Of a DNA stretch of 64,000 nt, positions 9,014 through 17,146 are shown one piece after another. Under the pieces are notes generated by a model. That model was not told the DNA's origin, did no database searches, and saw only the letters and a list, made by a program, of their open reading frames with translations. Every line of letters begins with the position of its first letter. The stretch's first letter is position 1. This stretch comes from Acinetobacter sp. LoGeW2-3. GTDB lineage: Bacteria > Pseudomonadota > Gammaproteobacteria > Pseudomonadales > Moraxellaceae. The stretch covers positions 310,001-374,000 of the forward strand of contig NZ_CP024011.1 in the NCBI RefSeq assembly GCF_002688565.1, in the 5' to 3' direction. The position numbers and the translations under genes are program-made.

Positions 9014-9065
9014 AACTAACCTTTGGTATCAAGCAAATTAAAAATAGGGCTTACGCCCTATTTTC

Positions 9066-11243
9066 TTAGAATTTATAATTTAAAGCGAAGTTGTAACGTC
9101 GGCCATCAAGTACCCAAGAGTTTCCATCTTCAAGTACATTTTTATTGGTCACGTTATAAATACCGGTAGAGAACTGAAGCTTTTCATCATACTTGTACAC
9201 AGCCCCAACATCTACAAAGGTGTATTCTGGTGTTTGAACATCCGATGTGTTGCCTACTGTCTTACCACGGTAGTTTAATTGACTCCATAATAGAAGTTTA
9301 TCATTCACATCCCAGTCAAGACCCGCATTAAACATATGCTTAGGGATATCGTTTAAAGGCTTGCCTTCGTACTGACCAGACTTTTGCTCACTATCTGTAT
9401 ACGTATAAGAATGACGATATTTCAACGTGTCAGTAATTTGATAATCCGTCGTTAATTCAATACCACGAATTTGTGCTTCATCAATGTTGTAGTTATAGGT
9501 ATATCCATTGGCATTGTAAGGAAGCTCTGGATATTCTTTATAGAAGTCACTGCCTGCCTCTTGGCTACCTGGCATACGCGATGAACGAGTAATTTTATCT
9601 TTAAAGTCTGTTTGATAGAACATCAAGCTCGCTAGTAGACCTAGGTCATGATTTTCATAAGCAAAACCAGTTTCATACGTTAAGCTTGTTTCTGGTTCTA
9701 AATCTGGATTAGGCATGATTGCCCCACCCATGGAGTTTAGCATGTACTCAGGCGATGAATTACGTAGACTCGGTGCTTTATAACCTGAGATTACACCACC
9801 TTTAAATGTAAAGTTATCTGTAGCTTTATATACTGCGTATGCTTTAGGGCTGAAATTATCACCAAATTGTTGGTTTTCATCAAAACGACCGCTGAGTGTC
9901 AATGCTAAATCGTCAGTGACATTCCAAGTATCTTCAGCAAATAGTGACCATTGGTAACGGTCCATTTTAGTTACTTTACCTGCCATCTCGGCTTTCTGGT
10001 TTGAAGTACCATCTTCAAGATTTTCTTTTAAGTAACGCCCTCCCACTGTAAGCGTATGCTTATCGAAGAAGTATGTCCCTTGAGTATTTGCTGTTAATGT
10101 CTCAAATAAAATACCGCCTGGGTTGGTGATGCCATTTACTGTACGGCCAGTAATTGCATTATTTTCATCTTTGTCATACTTGATGTATGACGTCAGTTTT
10201 AAATTATCGTAATCACCATCGTGTGTCAGGCTGTAGCTATTTTTTTCCAGATCTGAATATGTCGCTGTATTGGGTACAACATCAGACTGATAAATTGCAT
10301 TTCCGCTTTTGTCCTTTTCACCAGTATCATAAGCTGGATAATAATTGTTATTGGATAAAATAAAGTCTTTACCACCGATATCAATTTTAGAACCTGTTGC
10401 AGAAACGTGTTTAGTATAACTTTTACCTGGATTATGGGTTCTTTCTTGTTGGGTACGTGTATATTCAGCAGTAATGGTATTTTTATCATCTGGCGTAAAT
10501 ACGAACTTGGTTCCAATATTAGTTTTTTGGAAGTCCGGCTCACTTTCACCTGTTTCTGATGTATTTTTTTGCAGTGAACTTTCTTCAATGGTTTGTAGAC
10601 CAGCAGTCACTTGTAATGATAATAAATTATCAATCAGTGGTGCATTGACATATAAACTTGTATTGGTCGCATCATTATTCACATCATTTGCTTTGTCCGC
10701 TTTGATGTACTCAGTACGAATACTCGCTGTCAAACGATCTTGATGTTTTTTAGTAATAATATTGATGACACCACCCATGGCATCTGAGCCATAAAGTGAT
10801 GATGATGGACCACGAATAATCTCAATACGCTCAATCGATTCAATTGGTGGTAGAAAGTTTACTGATGCGCCTTGCACGCCACCATTAGTCGTTAATAGAC
10901 TTCCGTCATTCATTGGACGACCATCAATTAAGAACAATGTATATGCTGAGCCCATACCTCGAATAGAAACAGTTTGGTTCGTACCACCACCCTGTACAAA
11001 AACACCTGGTACATTTTTTAATGCATCCGTCACATCACTATATGATTTTTTTTGAAGTTCTTCCGCAGTAATCACCGATATTGTTGCTGCAGCATCTGCA
11101 ATGTTCTGTTCATATCCACCTGCAGTTGTGACCACAATAGTATCTAGCTTTGCTGTCGCTGCTTGTTCTTGTGCTTGAACAGATAAGCCCATTGCTGAAA
11201 GTACAGCAAAAGCCAAGGTCGATTTCAAAAACTGGCTATTCAT
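9066..11243 (-). CDS. TonB-dependent siderophore/iron receptor
   Basis: A 725-residue outer-membrane receptor. The start is set at the ATG ending at 11243, because it begins a proper signal peptide (about 25 residues ending in VQA-QEQ); the frame continues 20 codons upstream without one. A Ton box (DTIVVTTAG) follows, then a plug domain with VPGVFVQGGG, SIRGMGS, LIDGRPMNDG and IERIEIIRGPSSSLYGSDAMGG, and a long barrel ending in a YNFALNYKF strand. These traits fit FepA/CirA-type catecholate receptors, but the ligand cannot be told. A Fur box lies about 80 bp upstream. The methyltransferase gene follows in the same direction, and PepSY-type membrane genes diverge upstream, a common arrangement in iron uptake. 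Confidence 0.85.
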   Translation of the reverse strand: MNSQFLKSTLAFAVLSAMGLSVQAQEQAATAKLDTIVVTTAGGYEQNIADAAATISVITAEELQKKSYSDVTDALKNVPGVFVQGGGTNQTVSIRGMGSAYTLFLIDGRPMNDGSLLTTNGGVQGASVNFLPPIESIERIEIIRGPSSSLYGSDAMGGVINIITKKHQDRLTASIRTEYIKADKANDVNNDATNTSLYVNAPLIDNLLSLQVTAGLQTIEESSLQKNTSETGESEPDFQKTNIGTKFVFTPDDKNTITAEYTRTQQERTHNPGKSYTKHVSATGSKIDIGGKDFILSNNNYYPAYDTGEKDKSGNAIYQSDVVPNTATYSDLEKNSYSLTHDGDYDNLKLTSYIKYDKDENNAITGRTVNGITNPGGILFETLTANTQGTYFFDKHTLTVGGRYLKENLEDGTSNQKAEMAGKVTKMDRYQWSLFAEDTWNVTDDLALTLSGRFDENQQFGDNFSPKAYAVYKATDNFTFKGGVISGYKAPSLRNSSPEYMLNSMGGAIMPNPDLEPETSLTYETGFAYENHDLGLLASLMFYQTDFKDKITRSSRMPGSQEAGSDFYKEYPELPYNANGYTYNYNIDEAQIRGIELTTDYQITDTLKYRHSYTYTDSEQKSGQYEGKPLNDIPKHMFNAGLDWDVNDKLLLWSQLNYRGKTVGNTSDVQTPEYTFVDVGAVYKYDEKLQFSTGIYNVTNKNVLEDGNSWVLDGRRYNFALNYKF

Positions 11244-11325
11244 TAAAAAATTTCCCGCCCCAATTATGAAGTAAATATGTAGATTTTGGCTCATTGTAGT
11301 CAAATTAAATGATAATTCAATAAGA

Positions 11326-11344
11326 AATGATAATTATTATCATT
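11326..11344 (-). promoter_or_regulatory. Fur box of the TonB receptor gene
   Basis: AATGATAATTATTATCATT is a perfect 9-1-9 palindrome close to the classical Fur consensus. A further GATAAT-type half site at 11310-11316 could extend it. It lies 83 bp before the receptor start, where it could cover the promoter. Fur itself is encoded at 58911-59348. Confidence 0.82.
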
Positions 11345-11502
11345 ATTATTTGCTGAGTCGCTTTTCTGGTTCTGTAGTCGGATACTAATTTCTATAAATC
11401 ATTTTGGGTGGTTGACTGATGTTAAAAACAATAAATTAAGTTGTTAGAGACCATGCAAAATATCTATTAAAACAATATCTAAAAATAAGTATTTAAAATA
11501 AA

Positions 11503-11521
11503 AATAATAATTGTTATCATT
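11503..11521 (+). promoter_or_regulatory. Fur box of the PepSY operon
   Basis: AATAATAATTGTTATCATT matches the Fur consensus with few differences and lies 47 bp before the first gene of the operon. An upstream TTG-started extension of that gene would run through this site, which is one reason to prefer the start at 11568. The 160 bp between the two Fur boxes is AT-rich and presumably holds both divergent promoters. Confidence 0.72.
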
Positions 11522-11567
11522 CGCAACATTAAAAATCCCCCATATTTATACACAGAATTTTTCAATA

Positions 11568-11921
11568 ATGAGTAATCCTACCCTAGATGTTTTAGCCACT
11601 GATCACGTCGTTACATCCAAACCATCGACCAAAACTAAATCTAAGCCAAAAATGATGGCTTATCGTTTCATGATTTTCTATCGCTTTCTCTTGGCGGCTT
11701 TAGGCGGCTATGTATTAGCATCGCTTGCTGCCATTGTTATCGCACAATCATTTTCTGAGTCTGGTACAAGTGCAGCAATGTCTGCAACGTTGATTGGCTT
11801 CACCTTGCAAGCCTGTGCATTTATTTGGGTCTTTATGGTGAATAAAACGCTAAAAGCCAGTTTAGGCATCGTGATTCCCAGTGTTTTGCTCTACATCATC
11901 TATCGCTTGTTAGGACAATAA
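11568..11921 (+). CDS. DUF3649-type small inner-membrane protein
   Basis: A 117-residue protein with a charged Lys/Thr-rich N-terminus of about 30 residues and three hydrophobic segments (around 35-60, 65-88 and 95-115). Length, layout and position before a PepSY protein and a DUF3325-like protein fit the DUF3649 family found in siderophore-uptake loci. The frame can be extended to a TTG at 11511, but that overlaps the Fur box, so the ATG at 11568 is used. Only one base separates it from the PepSY gene, so the two are translated from one message. A role in the inner membrane with the PepSY protein, perhaps in handling or reducing imported ferric siderophore, is inferred from context only. Confidence 0.7.
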   Translation: MSNPTLDVLATDHVVTSKPSTKTKSKPKMMAYRFMIFYRFLLAALGGYVLASLAAIVIAQSFSESGTSAAMSATLIGFTLQACAFIWVFMVNKTLKASLGIVIPSVLLYIIYRLLGQ

Positions 11922-11922
11922 T

Positions 11923-13770
11923 ATGAGACCAGATGCAAAACCAGAAGGTCCACGCCAGTCAATGTCATGGTTACATACATGGGCCAGTCTGATTTTAGGC
12001 TGGTTGTTGTATGCAATCTTTTTAACAGGAACTTTAAGCTTTTTCCAGAATGAAATTAGCACATGGATGAAACCAGAATTTCATCAATCTGTTCCTCAAA
12101 AATCTCAAATTGAACAAACCCGTGTTGCGCTAGATTATTTACAACAACATCATGCTGATGCAGGCAGTTGGTCAATTCAATTGCCAAATGCGCGCCAAAA
12201 TGTGACAACCATTAGTATTCGTGGTGTCGACGAAGATCCTCGTGCACGTCGTGGTGGTACTCGAATTACGCTTGATAGCACGACTGGTGAAGTCTTAGAA
12301 GCACGCGAAACCCGTGGTGGCAGTTTCCTGTATCGTTTCCACTTTGAATTATATGGCTTGCCACGCACATGGGCACGTTGGATCGTAGGTATTGCGACTG
12401 TACTCATGTTGGTTGCCATCATTAGTGGTGTCATTACCCATAAGAAAATTTTCAAAGATTTCTTTACCTTCCGTCCGGGTAAAGGGCAACGCTCATGGCT
12501 GGATGCACATAATGCTACGGCTGTGTTTGCACTTCCCTTTCATATTATGATTACTTTCAGTGGTTTATTATTACTTCTGTTTACTATCATGCCTTGGGGA
12601 GTCAACCAGATTTATGAGAATCGCGGTGCTTTTTTACAGGAACAACGTAAAAGCCTGATTCTGGGGAATGATAATAAAGCTGAATCGAATGAAGAACGTG
12701 GTGGCATGTCTGGACGTGGTGGACATGGACCAGCTCGTAGTGAAGGTGAAGAACGAGATTCAGATAATACCGAAAATCGCTCTGAACGTGGTGATATGCA
12801 AGCGCGTAGTGAACATTCGGAAGGGCGTCGAGAACGTCATGAAGGTGAACAACGTCGCCCACGTGGAGAAAATGCACGTGGTGACGGAGAATACAGACAT
12901 GGTCGTGGCGAAGGTCGCCGTGAACGCCCTGCTCCGTTGACAGATTTAGCACCTGTTTTTGAAACAGCACAACAAGAATGGCCTAATAATGAAGTCGCAA
13001 CTATCACTATTATTAAGCCAAATACTAATAAAGCAGAAATTGAACTCAAAGCACTGAACGGTGTCAGTGTTGCGTATCGTAGTATCTATCCAAGCTTAGC
13101 CTTCAATGGTGTCAGTGGTGAGTTGAAAGAAGATCAAACTACGCTGAAAACACCTTCTGTTGCTAATGGCATTTATAATATCTTTACCTCGTTACATGAA
13201 GCACGTGGGGTTGACTTAGCTTTACGTTGGTTATTATTTATGTCCGGTGTGGTTGGAACCTTAATGGTCGCAACTGGCTTGATTTTATGGTGTGTCAAAC
13301 GTGCACCGCAACAGCAGAAGCAAGGCTATAAATCATTCGGTTACCGTTTGGTAGAAGTGACTAACATTGCTGCCATTATTGGTTTACCAATTGCCTGTGC
13401 CGCATATTTTTATGCCAACCGTTTTATTCCTGCGGATATGGAGATGCGTCTAAATTGGGAAATTCGCAGCTTCTTTATCGTATGGGTATTAGTATTGATT
13501 TATGCAATCCTGCGAAATCATCGTCAAGCATGGTTAGAACTTTTAGCCTTTGCTGCTATTGTCTTTGCACTCCTGCCTATAGTGAATGTGCTAACAGGTG
13601 GACAAGCACTTTGGAACACCATCATGAATGATCAATGGGTGATTGCATCCTTTGATCTTTCGATGTGGGTATTGGCACTGATTTTCTGGTTTGCATTCAA
13701 ACGGGTAAAAAATCATAAAGGCTTGGTTACTAAGAAAGGTAAAGTAGCTGTAGAGGGGTCTGAATCATGA
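11923..13770 (+). CDS. PepSY-associated transmembrane protein with Arg/Gly/Glu-rich insert
   Basis: A 615-residue inner-membrane protein of the PepSY_TM family, related to the membrane reductases of siderophore uptake (such as FpvG and PiuB-like proteins). The first membrane helix (about 15-38, LHTWASLILGW) is typical. PepSY-like periplasmic segments lie around 60-140 and 340-410, and further helices around 150-170, 205-230, 435-460 and four near the C-terminus. His residues in LHTW and LHEARG could bind haem or metal. Residues about 247-337 are an insert of roughly 90 residues made almost only of Arg, Glu, Gly, His, Ser and Asp, with RGG and RRERP motifs, expected on the periplasmic side; I have not seen this in ordinary members. 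The gene overlaps the next by 4 bp. Confidence 0.85.
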   Translation: MRPDAKPEGPRQSMSWLHTWASLILGWLLYAIFLTGTLSFFQNEISTWMKPEFHQSVPQKSQIEQTRVALDYLQQHHADAGSWSIQLPNARQNVTTISIRGVDEDPRARRGGTRITLDSTTGEVLEARETRGGSFLYRFHFELYGLPRTWARWIVGIATVLMLVAIISGVITHKKIFKDFFTFRPGKGQRSWLDAHNATAVFALPFHIMITFSGLLLLLFTIMPWGVNQIYENRGAFLQEQRKSLILGNDNKAESNEERGGMSGRGGHGPARSEGEERDSDNTENRSERGDMQARSEHSEGRRERHEGEQRRPRGENARGDGEYRHGRGEGRRERPAPLTDLAPVFETAQQEWPNNEVATITIIKPNTNKAEIELKALNGVSVAYRSIYPSLAFNGVSGELKEDQTTLKTPSVANGIYNIFTSLHEARGVDLALRWLLFMSGVVGTLMVATGLILWCVKRAPQQQKQGYKSFGYRLVEVTNIAAIIGLPIACAAYFYANRFIPADMEMRLNWEIRSFFIVWVLVLIYAILRNHRQAWLELLAFAAIVFALLPIVNVLTGGQALWNTIMNDQWVIASFDLSMWVLALIFWFAFKRVKNHKGLVTKKGKVAVEGSES

Positions 13771-14105
13771 TGTTCTTTTTACTGATTTGGTCAATCACCT
13801 CGCTTGGATTCTTTGCACTAGCAGCATCTATGCAGAAACATCAAAAACAAATATTTGGGCATTTTTTGGATATGTCCAAAACACGACTTGCCTCAATTTT
13901 TGGTTGGGTACTTTTAGCCATTGCCCTAATACTTTGCATTCTCACTGGTGCGCTCAGTAATATGATCAGCTATTGGATCGGTAGCTTAAGTTTTGCTGCC
14001 CTTTTGGTGGGTCTAAGTCTGAGCTACGCTGAAACTAAAATTAAACCCATCGTCTTCACTTGTGTGATGGTTGCATTCATCACTGGAATTATTTACAGCA
14101 TTTAA
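13767..14105 (+). CDS. DUF3325-type small membrane protein
   Basis: A 112-residue protein with four predicted membrane helices (about 1-20, 43-62, 68-88 and 93-111) and a basic loop (MQKHQKQIFG) after the first. Together with its place as the last gene of a DUF3649-PepSY operon, this fits the DUF3325 family. The ATGA overlap with the PepSY gene shows translational coupling. It is followed by a good terminator. It should work in the inner membrane with the PepSY protein under Fur control; no molecular function is known to me. Confidence 0.72.
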   Translation: MMFFLLIWSITSLGFFALAASMQKHQKQIFGHFLDMSKTRLASIFGWVLLAIALILCILTGALSNMISYWIGSLSFAALLVGLSLSYAETKIKPIVFTCVMVAFITGIIYSI

Positions 14106-14129
14106 GTACTTTGGTTTTAATAGATTATA

Positions 14130-14158
14130 AAAGCTGATCTTTGGATCAGCTTTTTATT
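14130..14158 (+). terminator. Intrinsic terminator of the PepSY operon
   Basis: AAAGCTGATC and GATCAGCTTT pair around a TTTG loop and run into TTTTATTTTT. It lies 25 bp after the last gene of the operon. In the rest of the gap up to 14427 I see nothing else. Confidence 0.85.
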
Positions 14159-14427
14159 TTTAGAGAAATTATCGTACAGGAAGCCTTAAATAATATTTTT
14201 TAAAGAATGGCTGCAATTGCTCTTATTTTACTATTGAGTCACAATAATCTATTAAATAAAAGTAGATGGATGCAAAATCAATAACCACTTACTGAACATC
14301 TATTCTTATTTCATTTGGACAATTTTTTCTGCTTTGGGGTCAAGTGAGACGACATAAACCCGTGGAACATGGGAAAACAATAAAAAAAGCCCGACTTGGA
14401 GAATTCAAGTATTTCGTATAAGCGGTA

Positions 14428-14811
14428 TTATATTAATTTTATAGATTCCTTAAAGCTCATTGGTCGTTTTTTTACATAAAGATAGACTCCAAACTGCAGT
14501 ATTACAAAGAAGCCTATGTTTCTTAAAATAGTGAACAATAAGTCCAAATTGCCAAAAATTAAGTCTGTAGCGAAGAGCAAAATTACTAATACGGAATGTA
14601 AGTATAAGGTTTGTTGGGTCTTACTTTGCAGTGCAGTGGCTGCATTGATATAACCAATGAGCGTTAATCCTAATATCATAAGGATGATTCCGCAGATAAT
14701 ACCTAGGGTCATATAAGGCCCAGCGCTATATGCAAACAGGGTTAATACTGCACCAGTTAAAGCTACTAAACCTACAAATGAGCCTAATAAATTTCTTAAA
14801 TAATATGTCAT
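14428..14811 (-). CDS. Hypothetical four-helix membrane protein
   Basis: A 127-residue protein with four hydrophobic segments (about 8-28, 33-53, 68-88 and 92-110) joined by short loops and ending in a basic tail (VKKRPMSFKESIK). It has no motif I can assign to a family. It stands alone between the iron operon and another small membrane gene on the other strand. AT-rich flanks and lack of partners suggest accessory DNA. It is probably a real gene because the hydrophobic periodicity is regular, but no function is offered. Confidence 0.5.
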   Translation of the reverse strand: MTYYLRNLLGSFVGLVALTGAVLTLFAYSAGPYMTLGIICGIILMILGLTLIGYINAATALQSKTQQTLYLHSVLVILLFATDLIFGNLDLLFTILRNIGFFVILQFGVYLYVKKRPMSFKESIKLI

Positions 14812-14956
14812 GCGTTACATGGCCTCTTCTAATGAAAGTTTAAAATTTTTTAGCCTTGTAGTTGCTAAAAAATGTTTTCTCTTATTCCAGGTATATCTAT
14901 TACTTCTTGTACAAATACATTAGATTGATGGCACTTAATCTTTTGAATAAAACCGA

Positions 14957-15268
14957 ATGAAGATGCAATCATATTTCAAGTATTTCTGTTTTGGATTTGC
15001 AGGATTCTCTTTATTCCTAATTTATTCGGATATTGTAGATGGTAAAACAGAATTTGGTGCATATTTAGGAAATATCGGGTTATTTCTAGTATGCATTGAA
15101 ATGGGCGTTCTAATGACTTATGAACAACTCACAGCTGAAGTGACGTTAAGAAATTTCTTTTCCAAAGATAAATCTCTATCTCTCTCAGCAGTTGGGATCT
15201 TTGCCCATACACTAGGGAAAATTGGATGTATCTTATTAATTATTGATTTTGTAATGAGCTTTGAATAG
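14957..15268 (+). CDS. Hypothetical small membrane protein, 3' end at an IS scar
   Basis: A 103-residue protein with three hydrophobic segments (about 8-22, 35-54 and 80-100). I do not recognise it. Its last codons and TAG stop lie inside the sequence TTGAATAGCCACC, which is the tip of a decayed insertion-sequence end (15262-15287). The natural C-terminus may therefore have been cut off and replaced by two codons of foreign DNA. A complete IS begins 34 bp after the stop. The Met-Lys-Met start at 14957 has no strong ribosome binding site. Confidence 0.45.
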   Translation: MKMQSYFKYFCFGFAGFSLFLIYSDIVDGKTEFGAYLGNIGLFLVCIEMGVLMTYEQLTAEVTLRNFFSKDKSLSLSAVGIFAHTLGKIGCILLIIDFVMSFE

Positions 15269-15287
15269 CCACCAAAATTCTAGACAC
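15262..15287 (+). repeat. Remnant of an insertion-sequence terminal repeat
   Basis: TGAATAGCCACC, AAAATTC and TAGACAC resemble both the terminal repeat of the neighbouring IS (TGGACTGCCACC...TAGACA) and the remnants at 7642 and 31271. It begins exactly 40 bp before the complete IS copy at 15302. Confidence 0.6.
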
Positions 15288-15362
15288 ACATAACCATCTT
15301 TTGGACTGCCACCACTCTCCTAGACAAATTTCGTCTATTCTTTTTGCATAGGAGAGAACATT

Positions 15363-15647
15363 ATGAGTGGACAACGATACACCCCAGAATTTAAAGATGA
15401 AGCTGTTAAATTGATTACTGAACGTGGATATTCTGTCACCGATGTGGCAGAACGTTTAGGTGTATCACAGCACAGCATTTATAAATGGCTAAAGGCCGTA
15501 CAGCCTTTACGCAACAACCCTGATGAACATGAACTACTCGAAGCAAAGAAAGAAATCCTTCGCCTTAAAAGTCAGCTCAAACAAACTGAAGAGGAACGGG
15601 ATATTCTAAAAAAGGCCGCAAGGTACTTTGCAAGCCTGCCCGAGTAA
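15363..15647 (+). CDS. IS3-family transposase OrfA
   Basis: A 94-residue DNA-binding subunit. Residues 1-50 form the helix-turn-helix that recognises the IS ends (FKDEAVKLITERGYSVTDVA, GVSQHSIYKWLK), and residues about 60-88 form the leucine-rich coiled coil (LLEAKKEILRLKSQLKQTEE) used for multimer formation. The start ATG is preceded by AGGAGAG. Near its end the heptamer A-AAA-AAG (15608-15614) allows a -1 shift into orfB, which would make the active OrfAB transposase. Confidence 0.93.
   Translation: MSGQRYTPEFKDEAVKLITERGYSVTDVAERLGVSQHSIYKWLKAVQPLRNNPDEHELLEAKKEILRLKSQLKQTEEERDILKKAARYFASLPE
15608..15614 (+). promoter_or_regulatory. Programmed -1 frameshift site of the IS
   Basis: AAAAAAG is in register A-AAA-AAG relative to orfA. 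After a -1 slip the frame is open (GRKVLCKPARVKYQF...) straight into orfB. This is the standard mechanism for OrfAB in the IS3 family. Confidence 0.75.
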
Positions 15648-15694
15648 AGTATCAGTTTATCCTGGAATACAGCCATCAATTTAAGATTAAAACG

Positions 15695-16501
15695 ATGTGT
15701 CGGGTTCTTAAGATTGCTCGTGCTGGCTACTATGCTTGGTTGCATGAACCCGAATCAGGCAGGACTATTGAAGATAAGCGGTTATTACAGCTCATCCGTT
15801 CTTCTTATGATGCCAGTTATGGCATCTACGGTTATCGTCGCATTACGCTGGATCTTAAAGAGCTAGGTGAAAGCTGTGGACCTAATCGTGTGCTGAAGAT
15901 CATGAAGCACAATGGTATTGCCGCTGTTCGAGGATATAAGAAGCATAAAAGCTATGGTCGTGGTCGTCCTCAGATTGTGCCACCTAACCATTTAAATCGA
16001 GAATTTGTTGTAAACACACCGGATACCTCTTGGGTGACTGATATTACCTACATCCGCACCTGGCAAGGCTGGTTATATCTGGCTGTGGTTCTCGATTTAT
16101 ATTCGAGAAAAGTCATCGGTTGGTCAATGAAACCTACGCTTGCCAAGGATATCGTTTTGGATGCACTTTTAATGGCGGTATGGCGACGCAGACCCAATGA
16201 ACCTGTGATCATACACTCAGACCAAGGCTCACAATACAGTAGCGGAGACTGGCAGAAATTCTGTCAGAAGCATAATTTAGTTCCGAGTATGAGTCGTCGT
16301 GGAAACTGTTGGGACAATGCTGTTGCTGAATCCTTTTTTAGCAGCTTGAAGAAGGAAAGAATTAAAAAGAGGATCTATAAAACACGAGAAATGGCTCGTG
16401 CAGATGTATTTGATTACATCGAGATGTTTTACAATCGAATCAGGCGTCATTCGCATCTCGATGGGATGAGTCCGGAAGCCTTTGAGGCAGCTTCAAAATG
16501 A
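15695..16501 (+). CDS. IS3-family transposase OrfB (DDE domain)
   Basis: The 268 residues shown begin at the first internal ATG, but the frame is open upstream to the slip site at 15608, so the natural product is probably the OrfAB fusion. The retroviral-type integrase core is complete: WVTDITYI with the first Asp, IIHSDQGSQYSS with the second, and NAVAESFFSSLKKE with the Glu. The N-terminal part (HTH_21-like, SYGIYGYRRI) is also typical. Nothing is broken, so this copy may be active. Confidence 0.93.
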   Translation: MCRVLKIARAGYYAWLHEPESGRTIEDKRLLQLIRSSYDASYGIYGYRRITLDLKELGESCGPNRVLKIMKHNGIAAVRGYKKHKSYGRGRPQIVPPNHLNREFVVNTPDTSWVTDITYIRTWQGWLYLAVVLDLYSRKVIGWSMKPTLAKDIVLDALLMAVWRRRPNEPVIIHSDQGSQYSSGDWQKFCQKHNLVPSMSRRGNCWDNAVAESFFSSLKKERIKKRIYKTREMARADVFDYIEMFYNRIRRHSHLDGMSPEAFEAASK

Positions 16502-16536
16502 GGCCGTCTCGTGTCTAGGATACTGGGAGCAGTCCA

Positions 16537-16824
16537 TTGGCGATCTGCTCCAATGCAGCGACGCCTTATGGTGAAAGAGCACAAAGCATACTTCCGCTTT
16601 TAGATGCCTATGCATGGAGTTTCAAGGTAGGCACCTATAAGCCTGATTCGATGATATATCAATACTTTTTAAATCAATTGCAATGCCACCCCAATGAAGT
16701 TCTGTTCATTGGTGATACTCAAATTGCTGATGTGGATGGGCCTCAAAATTTAGGAATGTCTGCACAAATTATTGATCGTAAAAGTGGTGAAAAGCTTGCC
16801 AACGTTCTCAAGGCGTTTATTTAA
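16537..16824 (+). pseudogene. HAD-superfamily hydrolase, N-terminus removed at the IS
   Basis: The frame runs straight out of the right end of the IS; the TTG at 16537 is only a chance start. The 95 residues match the C-terminal half of a HAD phosphatase: ICSNAATPYGER carries the motif II Ser, KPDSMIYQYFL the motif III Lys, and FIGDTQIADVDGPQNLGM the motif IV acids. Motif I with the nucleophile Asp, about 80-100 residues, is missing, so the protein cannot be an active phosphatase. The IS, or a deletion starting from it, removed the 5' end. The missing part is not found elsewhere in the window. Confidence 0.8.
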
Positions 16825-16875
16825 AAAATTAAAAAAAGTAAGTCATTTTTAAATTTTTTAAGCTGATTCAATAGA

Positions 16876-16931
16876 TACCAAATATGGTACTTAACTCATG
16901 ATATTTAGAATTTAAGTACCAAATCTTGTAC
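16876..16931 (+). promoter_or_regulatory. Pair of TACCAAAT...GTAC repeats before the excisionase gene
   Basis: TACCAAATATGGTA (16876-16889) is nearly palindromic, and GTACCAAATCTTGTAC (16916-16931) repeats it 40 bp on, with TTAAGTACC and its complement alongside. They lie in the 322-bp gap between the HAD remnant and the excisionase-like gene. They could be operators or recombinase arm sites. Nothing else stands out in the gap (16825-17146). Confidence 0.4.
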
Positions 16932-17146
16932 CTAATAGACAGGGTTAAATGGTCAATTAAATGCGATTAAGAATGATTTATTTATTTCATAAATTTTTAA
17001 AATAACCATTTTTTTGAAGTTTTAAACAAAACGAGTTCTAAAAAAATTTCATGTGATAAGTTTTTCACATGACGATTTATGACTAGGAAAATTTATGCCT
17101 AGCCATGAATAATTTTTAAAATCAGCTCAACTGGCTAAGTAATTTT

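Larger units (their letters stand above)
15302..16536 (+). mobile_element. IS3-family insertion sequence, copy 1 (1235 bp)
   Basis: The ends are imperfect inverted repeats: TGGACTGCCACCACTCTCCT on the left and, read inward from the right, TGGACTGCTCCCAGTATCCT, both followed by AGACA. They begin with TG and end with CA as usual. Inside are orfA and orfB in the -1 relation of the family. A second copy of the same length lies inverted at 30023-31257, and the encoded proteins are identical. The bases next to the ends (TTT on the left, TTG on the right) are not a clean target duplication, so the flanks have probably been rearranged. The size is close to that of IS1236 of Acinetobacter, but I cannot confirm identity. 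Confidence 0.92.

Noticed and set aside
12602..12970. His/Val-rich 122-codon frame opposite the PepSY gene.
   Set aside because: It is the antisense reading of the Arg/Gly/Glu-rich insert; the odd composition follows from that repeat.
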